Of a stretch of 64,000 nucleotides of DNA, positions 44,257 through 57,800 are shown one piece after another. The number at the start of each line of letters is the position of its first letter. Within the stretch, counting starts at the first letter, position 1. Source of the DNA: Lycorma delicatula (Eukaryota > Arthropoda > Insecta > Hemiptera > Fulgoridae); NCBI RefSeq assembly GCF_047948215.1, contig NC_134465.1, positions 44,750,446 through 44,814,445 of the forward strand, given 5' to 3'. The notes below the pieces were generated by a model. That model did not search any database. It worked only from the letters and a program-made list of their open reading frames with translations, and had not been told where the DNA came from. Both the position numbers and the translations under genes were made by a program.

Positions 44257-47200
44257 GTAAGTGAATTAAAAATTGATTTTGATATAATAGATCTATAATA
44301 ATTTATGTTAATTTACATAATCAAATTGTGTCTTTACTTGAAACTTACACCAGACTTTTAATGCATGTGGCTTAGCAGTATCATATAGAGTAATGATGTT
44401 ATAAAAAATCATAGTATTTGATACTGCATTAATTTGACTTGGTAATTTTTTATTTTAGAGGAAAGAATATTCAAATTTCTAAAGGGCCATTTATCTGAAT
44501 TTTATCTTTAATCCAATGTGATAAGTTTATATACAAGGATTATTTAATAATTATAGATAAATGATTAGAAAAATAATTAGTTATTTATGCAATGAAACTA
44601 AAGCTACTTTTCAACATAATCCTCAGCTACATTTAGGAATCTTTGTGTGAGAACTCTTATTCCAGAATTGTTCTCGGCGGTGTACGAGCCATTCTTTTTC
44701 TGCATTCTCATCACATTGTTGCCAAATTCTGTATCACATAAAAATTTGGTTTGCATTAATGAATAGTAAATATTATTTTGTATGTAAATGTTTTGAAAAA
44801 TAATGTGTATTTCTCAATGAGGTGGCTGCTTTAAATTATGGTATTAAATAATATGCATCAGCATATAAAATTTTATGGTTCTTACGTATTAACGCCACCG
44901 CAGCTACAGCTTTATTTAAAAACAAAGTAGTCAATCGGATTTTGGTGGAAAATGAACAGTTTCCTTATTAATTTTAATAAATGGTTATTTATATTTATTT
45001 TTTTTATAAATATAGTTTAACCAAACTTTAACCTACGCTCGCTTCACTCGCTAACCTTGACTAATTAACACCATAATTTTTAGAGTATTTTTGTAATAAA
45101 TTCAGTAATTATTGCAATTATTTATTATTTAAATAATCAAAACACTCCTGTTAATTAGTCAAGGTTAGCGAGCGAAGCGAGCGTAGGTTAAGTTTGGTTA
45201 AATTATATTTATAAAATAAATAAATATAATAACCATTTATTAAAATTAATAAAGAGACTGTTTTGAATCTATGTTTTTAACTTTATATCCGCCTATTTTC
45301 CACCGACATCCGATTGACTACTTTGTTTTTAAATAAAGCTGTAGCTGCGGTGGCGTTAATACATAAGTACCAATTTTATTCCCGTATTTTTATATTTATT
45401 TGTACAATGTATGTACTTAATTGAGTTGGGCAATTTAAAAAATTAATGAACAGGAAATTTTTTCATTTATATGATTTTTTATAAATGAACAAATTTTATA
45501 TTTATAAACATTTAAATTACCACAAAACTGTCCTATTATTTAAAAAAAAAAACATTTTTCTGGTATAAGGAAGGCTTTCTATAATTGAATGTAGCAGTAT
45601 ACTCCAGTGACAATCATAAGCTTAACAAAGTGGCAGTATGCTGAATGTCATGAATTCTCTTCACTGGCTTCTTTCATTGCCATTGCATTTTTGAATGTGT
45701 AGACAAATTTTATGTCTTATACCTTACCGTGTGGAGTTAAAATAATTCAGCTGTATGTAGTTTTTTTACTCTGCTATCTGTTGTTTTTATTGTGTAGCCA
45801 GCAGCTCAAAAGTTCAAACCGTTAGTGTAAGTAGGATGTATAATGGAATAGGACAATCTAGGAAGATCACCAAGGTCAATTTGTGTAAAAGGATTTCACA
45901 TAGAAAGGGTGTCCGGTCTACACTTGATGACTTATTGCTACTAAATGCTTTACAGTAAGGTGTGAGTAATTGCGTCTTTTTCTCCACTATAGTAGTATTG
46001 CCGATATTAATTGTATTTAAATCTATACTGGGACCTCGTTTGGTATGTGGGTATCGCTTTCTTTTTTCTTCAAATCAGTGGGTATTTGCAGAGAATTATA
46101 AATATAATCTAACCAAACTTAATCTTTGCTCGCTAATCAATATTTTTATATTCAGGGTCCATCTGCATTATTTCTACTACATTTCATTACTTTCGTTTTG
46201 TTCTTGTTTATTTTCATGCGGTAGTTCTTATGTAGGACTTCATCCATGCTGTTCACTGTTCTAAATCTTTTTTACTTTTAGCAAGAATTACTATTTCATC
46301 AGCAAATCGTAACATCTTTATCTTTTCATCTTGCCCTGTTACTCTGGATCTAAATTGTTCTTTAACATTATTAATTGCAAATTCTATATAAAGATGTTCA
46401 GCAAGTATGTTCAGCATTATAAAATTCTGAACAATTTATTCCAGTTATCAAATAAATGCCTTTTGTAAGTCTATAAATGCCAAGTATGTTGGTTTATTTT
46501 TTTTAAGCTTCCTTCTACTATTAATCTGAGGGCTAAAATTGCTGTTTATAACATTTCAAATGTTTCCAAATAATTTTCCTGGTTTAATACAAAATTGTAT
46601 GTTCATTGTTAATGAAAATTACTTATTTTAAATGCATTCAAAATTGCACAGCCACGTAATACTATTGCACACAAATGTAGTATGATGACTAAGCAGACAT
46701 CCAGTGTGCCTGATGACTCAACTCTTTTTTTGTTTTCTCCGACCAGTTTTCCAGCTTTTGCTGGGTCTGAGTGAGTGAGTGCACATGCGCGCGCGTGTGT
46801 GTGTATAAGCAAATGGAATTACTGCTGCAGGTGTAGTGCAATGTAAGTGTATGTGTACCGGTAAACATGTAGTCTGGAACAAACTCATGTTGACGACTCC
46901 TGAAGTGTGTGGTTAATGGAAACCCAACCACCAAACTATAACACTATTATCCACAGTATCCACTGACTAGCATTGAAATTCTTATAAAAGCAACTGCCTT
47001 TACTTGGACTTGAACCTTAGAAAACTCTCAACTTTGAAAATCAGCTGATTTTATGATAAGTTTAACCACCAGACTAACTTAAAGGTTGAACAGTAAGTTA
47101 TGAGACTCTCTTTGTCTGTTTAACCTCCAGAACTACTGGAAGGTATCACTTCAGATGATGAATGAGGATGGTATGAATGTAAATGAATTGTAGTCTTGTG

Positions 47201-50200
47201 CAGTCTCGGATTGACTATTCCTGAGTTGTGTGGTTAATTGAAACTTACCTAAGAACAGTTGTATCAATGATTTAGAATTCAAATCTGCATAAAAGTAACT
47301 GCCTTTACTAAGATTTGAACCTGGACTTTAGAACTCTTGACTTCGAAATCAGCTGATTGATTTGCGATGACAAGTTCACCACTGGATCAACCAGATGGGT
47401 TAAGTTATTAGAATAGTCATTAGCTTCTATAATATATGGTCTACTCAATACTTATCTGTCTTTGTCCCTCAAATGTTTTTTTTACTTCCCTTTCAGTCAG
47501 TAATTTAATAAATGTTCTCTTTTGAATCGTGTAAAGATCTCTTTTTTTATCATCCTTTCTCTTTGCATCATCTTCTATGTTTGCTTCTCTTCTCTTATTA
47601 AATTTTTTTTCTTTTCGTTTTTCTAGAAAAAGGTGATATAAAGACTAAGATTGAAGCATTGAAGAAAACCATTCATATGATTGCAAATGGTGAAAGATTG
47701 CCAAATCTTCTTATGATTATTATTAGATTTGTGCTTCCTCTTCAAGATCATACTATTAAAAAATTACTGTTAATATTCTGGGAAATTGTACCTAAAACGT
47801 CACCAGATGGAAAATTGTTACAAGAAATGATATTAGTTTGCGATGCTTATCGTAAGGTAAGTAAATCATTTTATTTATTGTTATTTTATTATAATAGATT
47901 ATCTTGAAATTAGCAATAAAATAATGTTAATTTTTCTGAAAATTGCTCAATTTTAAAGCTTATCAAAGTTCAGTTATTTGGGTTCAGAAAAAAAGACAGT
48001 ATTGAACATTGCAATATAAGATCAAAAGTATTATCTCCCTTTATATAAAAATGAAGGTCCTAGTAGGTTTGTGTTAGAGTTTCATTCTATATTTTATCGA
48101 CCTACTTAATCTTCATCATTTTTGTGCAACATTGTGTTTCAAAGGCCTTTTATATTTTTTTCTTTCTGCTTTTGTTATCATCCTTGTTTTATTAGCATAA
48201 AGTGGCGCCGTACTCCACACAAGTGTATCTTTGTGATTCTTAGATTTGTATTTGATAGTAACAGGCTATATCACTTACTATATGTAATCTTAACTTATGA
48301 TACCAGGTATCATTACCTACTTAGTTACAGACTGGTACTGTTCTCTTCTTTTTTTCTCTTTTTGTGGCATGTTTCTAAATATCATCAGTCTCCAAGGTAA
48401 TAATTACGCTTTTTAACAGAGAATCATACTTGTAAATGATCTTTCAAAGCCTGCTACTCTTCTTTCAGTCACTGCTTAACGGCATTAAGGAGTTTCTGCC
48501 ATCCACTTTTTGATCTCTACCACCATATGTTGTCCATTTTTATAATTTTTCCTAGATAGGAAAATTCTGTTATATATGTTCCTCTATTTTAATATTTAAT
48601 TCCTCATTCATTATCGTGTGTTTTGGTTTTGTCACACTTCATTATCTTTGTTTTACTGTTTATTAAATTGAATTGATTTCCTAATATTAAATTCATGTTG
48701 TTCTGTATTTATCCACTTATATTTGGTTTCTGTCCAAAAACTGATCAGAGAATCTTAAAATTTGAGGATGATATTGTTCTTTTAACAGAAAATAAAATCG
48801 AGTTAAAAGAAATACTTAAGAGCGTGAATTCATTGGTTGAGGTAGAATTGTGCCAATCTGCCTTTAATTATCCTTTTTCTATCCTTTCCAAATTTCCTAC
48901 CTACGTAACAGAACTGATTTAAATAGTGTGTATCATCAGGGTTATCTATTAAAACAGGTGTAAATATTTACTGGAATTTTTTTCTGTAATACTTTCTTTG
49001 GCCATCAGTTTCTGTATTATTTTTGTTTATTTCTGATTTCTTGTGCTTTTTTCTAATTAAACATATTCAATTCCTTTAAAAATTTATTGGTTCCATTCTT
49101 ATTCTTGTATGTTTATGTCATCATGTGGTATTCTGCTTGTTTGCAGGTCCCTGGCACTATCGTCTCCATCTCTTTCTGCCCCATGCATTTTTTTCGTCTC
49201 ATTAAAACCTTTAGCCTCTTCCTTCCTCTTCTTTTTTCACTTTCAACGGAGTCTCCAAGAACTGTATTTATTATCCCTTTTTCTCCAATTATAAGCTTGA
49301 TCCAGTTTCCTTTCTTCCTTCTGATGGTTGCCAGTATTGTTCTTTCTTCATTTATTCTTCTATGTTACTTACTCTCTCTACCCATTTTATATTTTCCATC
49401 CTTCTCTAGATTCATATCTCAAAAACTTCTATCTTTTCCTTTCTCCTTGATCTCTCATGTTTCAGAACTGTAAAAAAGTATACTCCATACATAGCGTTTT
49501 ACCAGTCTCTCTCAGGTTCAGATCCAAGTTGCTGCGGAGTATATTTTTCTTCCAAAAAAAAGTTTTCCTTTGCCATTGCAGTTATTTTCTTGATCCCTTC
49601 TTTACTTTTCCAGTCTTCAATTACTCCTGTCTCGAGATATCTTATTTTGTACTTGCCTGATTTTTTTTCTTCTGCTATTACAACATCTTTATCTGCCCTT
49701 TCATTTACCTTAACTTTTGTATTCCTCATCTTTATTTTCATCCCTTATTCCTTCATCCCTGCTTCCAATAAAATTTCTTGTAATGTCTGAGTGTCAGCTG
49801 CAGTCAATAGATTGTCAGAAAATCTGATACAATTTATATTTATTTCATTTATGCTTACTCCTTTTTGCCCATCCAATATTTCTTACAGCATTTTGTTGAT
49901 GTAAAGGATGAACAGTGTTGGAAACAGCAGCCTTGCCTCACTCCTTTGACTAATTCTAATCAATTTGTGAGATTCTCGTTTATTTTCACAGCTGCTTTTT
50001 GCATCATATACACTTTTCTGATCAGTTTCCTATCCTTCCAATCCATGCTCTTTTCTTTCAAAACCTCAAATAACTTTTTCCATTATACTCTATCAAATAC
50101 CTTTAACATAACATATGCTCAATCCTCTTCCTCTTTCAAAATATTTCTCTCCATTCATTCTGACCAATCCTACAGTTTCTATTGTTCCTTTTCGTTTTCT

Positions 50201-53200
50201 ACATTCAAATTGTTCTTCCCCAGCATTCTTCTCTATTTTTGTAATCAACTTTCTATTTATAACTCTCGGCATTATTTTTGCAGCATGTATATTAAGCTGA
50301 TAGTTGTATGTTCTTTACATTTTTTGGTTCCAACTTTTTATGTATCACTATCGTTATTGTTTTAACAAAATCTTCTGGCCATACCTCAGTATTTATAAAT
50401 TGTATTGTATATTGACTTCAATATACAATACAATTTATTTCAAATACATTTGTATTTCATCTATTCCTTCATCTTCTAAACATTTAAAGAGGTCTATTGA
50501 AAGTTCATTTACTCCTGTTCTTCATGTCTTTAGCAGCTTGTATAATTTGAGATCTCAAAATTGGTGGGTCTTTCTCCTCTTCCATAATTTCTTCTTCCAT
50601 CTCAGCTTCCTGTGTTTCCCACTTCCTTCTGTTTACATACTAGTCCTCTATATAGTCTTCCCATCATTTTTTTATCTCATCTTCTTTATAAATGCTTTTA
50701 CTACCTTCTCAATTTCTCTCATTTTATAAGTAGGATTTTTTCTATCCTGTGTGATGTTTTTTACCTTCTTATACAACATGTCATACGTTTCCTTTTCTAA
50801 ATCTTCTATGTCTTTAGGTTCTTCTTTTAGCCACCTTTCCCTAGCTTTATGTGTTTCTTTAATTCGTTACTCAATCTTTGATAGATTGCTCTGCTGCTTT
50901 CTTTATTTTATTTTCTTCTTTCTTCCACTTTCATGTCATTTCTTGTGTTAATCAAGGCTTCTTTGCCCAGATGCCTTTGCAGAAACTTATTCCTTTCTCT
51001 GCAGATTCCCTCATCGATGATTCTATCCTTGACCACATTTTCTGTGCTGGTTCATTTTCCCTTTTACCTTGAGTCAGCCTTTTGCCTTTATTAGCATTTC
51101 ACCCACTTATATTCTCCCTATGTCCTCTAGTCCCTCTATATTCCATTTTTTATCCTTCATTGCACGTTGAGTTCTTTTTAATCTTATTTTCATTTCAGTC
51201 ATTAACAGAATCTGATTATCTAATTTGTCGGCTACTGGAACACCATTTGCCTTCTTAACAGAATTCCTCTATCTTATTTTCAACGAAAAAATGATATATC
51301 TGAAAAAAAAGATCTATTAGTTTATCCTGTCCAAATATATCTTCATTTATGATTCTTAAAAAACTTAGTTGAAATTCAACCACAGCCTGTCTCCTCTCAT
51401 TTTGTTTCCAATCCAAACTTGCCCACTGTCTTTCCAACTTCACCTCCCACCACTGCATTCCAGTCCCCCATAATTATTTTACACCAATCTTGTTCATTTT
51501 CTAATAAATTCTCATGTTATTATATATCTTTTTAATATCTTCATCCTTATACTCCAATATTGGCATGTATACCTGAACTATTACTGGATCTTTTGGCAGC
51601 ATCCAATCCTTAAAGCCATTACTCTATCATCCAGATAAATTACTTTTTGTACTATTCTTGATACATTACTTTTTATAGCTACTGTAACTCCGTTTTTTCC
51701 TCTTTCAATTCCTGAGTAACATAAGGTAACTTCACCACTTAACTCTCCTCTTCCCTCCTATCTAACCTAGCTTATCTGTATTTTATCCATTTTATTTATT
51801 TTTATCTCTAAGTTTTCCAACTTACCTGATGACAATAATGTTCTCACATTCAATGTACCTGTTCTCACTGCTTTGTCTTTTCTGTGACATTTCTCCTGCT
51901 TCCGCTGGAGATCCAAATGGAGGTTATTTTACCTCCGGAATATGTAACAAAAGAAGACTTAACCGTGGTCCCTGACTAGGAATAAGTAATACAATGAGTG
52001 GTTTTCTGTTGTTTTCTGCATCCTAATGGTGTTAACTTTTGATAGAAGTTTCTTCCACCTTTGAGCAGAACACAATAGAGTGCCCCAAACCCCTACTGCT
52101 CATCCGCCTTCCGAAAAAGCCGTTGGGATTTGTAGGGGCAGAGTAACTTATCTTGGGAGCTGTTCAGTCCCTTCATTCATTAATCACTTTTAATATTTAT
52201 AAATATATACAATCATTGCCCCCTCTACTTGCTGGGAGGTGAATTTCAGGATTTTCTCTTCATGAAATCTAAGACGTAATTGGCATTTCTTTAATTGTTT
52301 AGTACTACTTTTAGAGAGGATGTTTTTATATATATATTTAAAAGTAATTTTGTATGTCTGGTTATATGTATGCTAACCAATAAACAACCAAACAAAATTT
52401 GATGGTCTGTTAAATCTTAGAAGACTAAAATATAAGTAGATTTATTTAAGTTAATAGTTCATTCTGTCCCTGGTTATTTTAAGATGTAGATTTATTTTTG
52501 ACAAGGTGGATTATTTTAACATACATAATATTAATTTTTTTTTTTTTTTGAGTAACAACAAATACCCTGGTGATAGTCATCATTTTACTGTCTTGGTAAT
52601 TGTTTTAAATTATTAATTTTTCTAAATTATATAAATGTATACATAATTATTCAGCTGCAATTATTTATTTAGTTATGTTTTTATTTTAAATTAAATTTTA
52701 TTTAAAAGATTTTTCTTGTGTAATATTATGTGATGTCTGTTCTCTGGAATAATTGGTACTTGCTGAATGTAAAATAGTCCTGTTTTGGAATCTCTGGGTG
52801 GTGACTACTCAAGAGATCTTAAGGAATTTAAGAATCATGATTAAAATATTCTGGGTATTTAATAAATATTAAAATTATACTATAAAAGGTGATAAAAACT
52901 AAAATATAGATGAGAATGTCATCAAGGATCTAGAATGTAACAAATTTACTAAGGTAAGAAGAAGGCAAAATATAAAAGTAACAGAGAAATGCATCTAATA
53001 AGTCTAATCACTAATAATAATAATAAAATATATAATAATTTTTCTATTCTGTTTTTTCTAGGATTTGCAGCATCCAAATGAATTTCTTCGTGGCTCAACG
53101 TTAAGGTTCTTATGTAAGTTAAAAGAACCAGAATTATTAGAACCTTTAATGCCAGCTATACGTGCTTGTCTTGAACATAGACATTCTTATGTTCGTAGAA

Positions 53201-54812
53201 ATGCTGTACTTGCTATTTTTACCATTTACAGGTTAGTTTTATTGTAAATTTAGTTTTAATCTTAAGATTTTTGAAATTGTAAGGTTAATTTTAATTTTAA
53301 AAAATTATACTTATTTTGTACTAGTTTTGAGTTGATAATTTTTTTTTTGTTTTTTTCCACCCCAGAAACTTTGAGTTTTTGATTCCTGATGCACCAGAGT
53401 TAATTGCAAATTTTTTGGAAGGTGAACAAGATATGTCTTGTAAACGAAATGCATTCCTTATGTTGTTGCATGCCGATCAGGATAGAGCTTTAACATACTT
53501 AGCATCCTGTCTTGATCAAGTCACTTCGTTTGGTGATATACTTCAGCTTGTTATTGTCGAATTAATTTATAAGGTAAGTCTAAATTTTGTTTTACTAATA
53601 ACAAGTATGTTTTTGATAATAACATGATTCCCTAATGTATGTGCTTCCTGTTTATTTTTTTATCTTCGGGGTGACTTATTGTACCAAGAATATGCATAAT
53701 TTATAGAATAAATCATTATCAAAAATTAAAAAAATTAACTGAAATTGAATTTACATGAAATTTTTTTTTTTGTATAGGTTTGCCATGCTAATCCAACAGA
53801 AAGATCACGATTTATTAGGTGTATTTACAATTTATTGAACTCAAACAGTCCAGCTGTCCGTTATGAAGCTGCCGGAACTTTAGTTACATTATCGAGTGCT
53901 CCTACAGCAATTAAGGTAAGAAATTGTTTTTTTAAATTAAAAAGAAATGAATAAATTGAACGACTTCAAGAAAAAAAATGAACTGTCAATATCAACATTT
54001 AAAAATATTACTAAACTTTTTCGGCAACGACAACATTAATTTGCCGTTGATATGATACAACAATATAATATTTTTATTGGCATAAATAAAAATCATAAAG
54101 TGTAATTTCTTCAGTCTACCACTATCATATGTTTTTGAGCTGCACCTACCACTACTTCTGTATGGATACAATTTACTTTATCTTTTGACTGAATGCTACT
54201 GACATCTCCGTAACATTTTAAATTAAATATCTATCTGTATATCAATAGATTATATGTATTGGTTTTGACATCATTCTTTCACATGCTATACAGTTTGTAC
54301 ACATTCATGTGTATGTAAGTGGGCAGTACAAGTTGTGTGTAAACTTTAAAAAGAATATGTTTTAGCTTAAAATTAATATTTTGTTTCAATAGTTATTTTT
54401 CTTTTTAATTTCAATTTTATTACAACTGACATAATGGAAGAGTAAAAAGTTGAAGTGTGGCTGTTTTTGTGGTGTTTGCCTACTAGTTTATCCAGATAAA
54501 TAAATAACTTTGTCGGATAATAATTCTTATATAATATCCTAATAAATAAAAGTAAAGAACTATATTACATTTTCCTAAATATTTGTGAGGTATAGTGATG
54601 GTGCACCTTAAACAGTCTATAATTTATTAAATGTTATTGTTTCTAAAAATTCAGTACTCATGGGGTGAAAAATGACCAACAGAGAAAAATTTTAAATACT
54701 TGAAAAGTAGATAAAACATTTTATTATATTTTGACATTAAATTTTCATATATCTCTTAATAGTGTCATGAAACGTTAAAATATTACTTCTAGGAAATTTA
54801 TGAAAAGGGTAC

Positions 54813-54855
<43 letters not shown>

Positions 54856-57800
54856 TTTTCAAATAATTCATTAACATTTTGACCATTCTATTAATAAAAT
54901 TTAATATTATATGAAATATAAACCACCAAAACACAGTAATTAGATAGGTTAAACGTACCACATTAATTTCTAATAAATAAAGAGGTCTGTTATTTTCATT
55001 TTCTTTTTGAAAATAACCCCTCAACCATTTTATAAATACTTGACTTTCGGATTTAAAAGCTGAGCCCTGACCAGGCTTTGTTTATTCTGCCACTCTTACC
55101 CATAACACAACAGCAATATTTTTTTGTGATGATAAAAAATATATCGTAAAAGTTTGCAGTACTGATTCGATTCGTTACTCTGTAAATCAAGTCAAGCAAT
55201 GAGAGAGGGAGCACTTCAAGCGAGTCTACATAGGAAGCTTACGAGTGGTTGCTAAGTAATGGAGAGGAGAAAGATAAACCCTTCAGCTGTGGTTAACCCT
55301 ACACCTTGAATTAAGAGACAGTGCGAGCAGGAAAGAGAATTTGTGTGGGGCAAGTTAGGATAAAAGTATGGTAGTTAAAATAATTGACAAATTTGTTGAG
55401 GATTCAGCCTATCAATCACGGTCCTACCTAGTTAAATCTTTGTTTTGCTGAACGTTACTTTTTGAATTATTTTATCTTTATATTGTTTTATCATATTAAG
55501 TTACAAAGAATGGTTAGTCAGGTGTTCCTTGTGCATCCAAATCAAATTTAATATTTTTTTAATGTATTCGTTATTTCACTATTCTTTAATTATTTTTGTT
55601 TTAGGCTGCTGCGTCATGCTATATCGACTTAATTGTTAAAGAGAGCGATAACAATGTTAAATTAATTGTGTTAGATAGATTAATTGCTCTGAAAGAGCAT
55701 CCAGCTCATGAACGTGTTCTACAGGATCTTGTCATGGATATATTGCGTGTTTTGGCTAGTCCTGATCTGGAAGTTAGGAAGAAAACACTTAATCTTGGTT
55801 AGTAAAAAAAAATAGTTGTCCATTTGTTTTTTGTTATATTTTTGTCTTACTATTCTAATATGTTTGAGTAGTATGTTGTTTTCAGTTTTATAAGTTTAAA
55901 ACATTTTCTTTTATTATTTGGTAATATAAATACATTAATTTTATTTTTAAACTGTTTGTTATAGCGATGGAATTGGTTTCCTCACGTAATATTGAAGAAA
56001 TGGTACTCGTTTTAAAGAAAGAAGTCGCTAAAACACATAATGTCGGTGAACATGAAGATACTGGAAAGTACAGACAGTTGCTTGTGAGAACTTTACATTC
56101 ATGCTGTATTAAGGTAAAATAAATAACTAATATCATTTATTTTTATTTAATAACTAAATTTTTACCATAGAATCCTATCAATTTATTATTTAAACTAACT
56201 AAATTTCCTTTTGCTTCTCTGGTTTTAAATTCTTAGCTAATTTAAGATGGAACTTTTTGGTTAAAATTTCAAAAACACTATTTTTTAGTTTTTTCAAATT
56301 TTATTTGTTCCAATTCTCCCTTGAGTTTTTATGTTAATAAATTATTTGTTAAATAATTCAAAAAAGTTAAGTTTTACAGAAACGAAAAAGGGTAGTTAGT
56401 GGAGCTCCTGTTTGAAATTTCAAAATTATTTTTTGTATTAGTTACAAAAAATGTTCTCTTAACGCTTTGATCCTGCTAGGTTAACTTTTTACGATTGCAG
56501 GAGGAAGACAAGATCCTTTATTTAATGTTATAGGTAAGAGAATAATATGTATTGGTCAGGGTTAACCCTTCAATAGAGGATTTGTACAGAAATATGTGCA
56601 ACTTTCAGAGAAAAAATTATAATATTTGTATTTGTTAAGTTTTAAGTTGGATTTCTTTATCAATCTTTCTTTTTTACCATTAAAATAAAATTGCCATCAT
56701 TTGAATGAACTACATATTTCAAACCATTAAAAGAAAAGTTTTTATGAAAGACTTTCAGCTTTCCTTCTGTTGTAGCATAATAGAGTATCAAAAGTAATAA
56801 GTTAAACTAAATATAGTAGTTTATGAAAGTTGTAAAAACAACTTGAGTACACCCAGCAAAGGCCTGCTTGCTAGGTTTTCAATGTCATGAAAATGATTGA
56901 TTTTACTACGAGGAATAAATTTTAATTTTAAACATATTGCCAGTAGATAACATCACACAAATATCACAATGATAAGCTAAAACAAATTGAAATCAGTGTG
57001 TTCATTGACAGTTAATTTAAAAATGAGTATACAGGATTGCTCTTTGTAAATTGATAGAACCCAAATACAAGAATGCTATTTAAAAAATTTAAGAAAACTC
57101 TGCATTTTGCAAGGCTTATAAACAAGACTCTAATGGAGGTAATTAGTTGTATATTTATAATATATTTAATTTTTTTAATGAAATAAAAATAACATCTCGT
57201 CTAAGCTACTCGTGCACAAAATTTTGAAGTTATGTTGTAACGTTGAAATTTACAAATCTTAAGAAGTTTTTTGCACATTATTATCTTATAGATGGTTTTT
57301 ATAATTTTTATTAATAAAATTTTATATTTAATCTCTCAACTCCGAGGAGACATAGACTCGGATCACTATGTAGTCAAAATTAAAATTAAATTTACTCCCC
57401 AAAGAAAGTAACAAAACCAAGCCCCTAAAACTAAAAGAAAAGTGGAAGGAACCTACCCAACTAACCAAAAATGAATATTAACAAAAAGCAATCAAAAAAA
57501 AAAAAAAATCACGGATAAAGTAGTAGATCTAGTCAACAACCTTAAACAAATTGCTGAAGAATTAGCCCCTGTAAAATCTCATAAAAAAACATCAGTGGTG
57601 GAACAGCGAATGTGACGAAGAAGTGGAAGAAAGACAAAGCATAGTTATTTCACCAATCCCAAAAATCAAAAGCATCCTTCCAAAATCTAGTAAAACAAAG
57701 AAAAGAAACTACCTAAACCCTAAAGAAAATAAAAAGACAACACCATAAAGATGCACTGAAATCAGTAGAAGAAGAATTCAATAAAACACAGTCGAGAGAC

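Noticed and set aside
49087..51072. A series of plus-strand open frames rich in Phe, Leu and Ser, looking like membrane proteins
   Set aside because: They are shadows of the antisense LINE; the minus strand carries real endonuclease and polymerase motifs.
54815..55024. 69-codon minus-strand open frame in COPB1 intron 5
   Set aside because: Ends in a [13 protein letters not shown] stretch made by the AT microsatellite; no other support.
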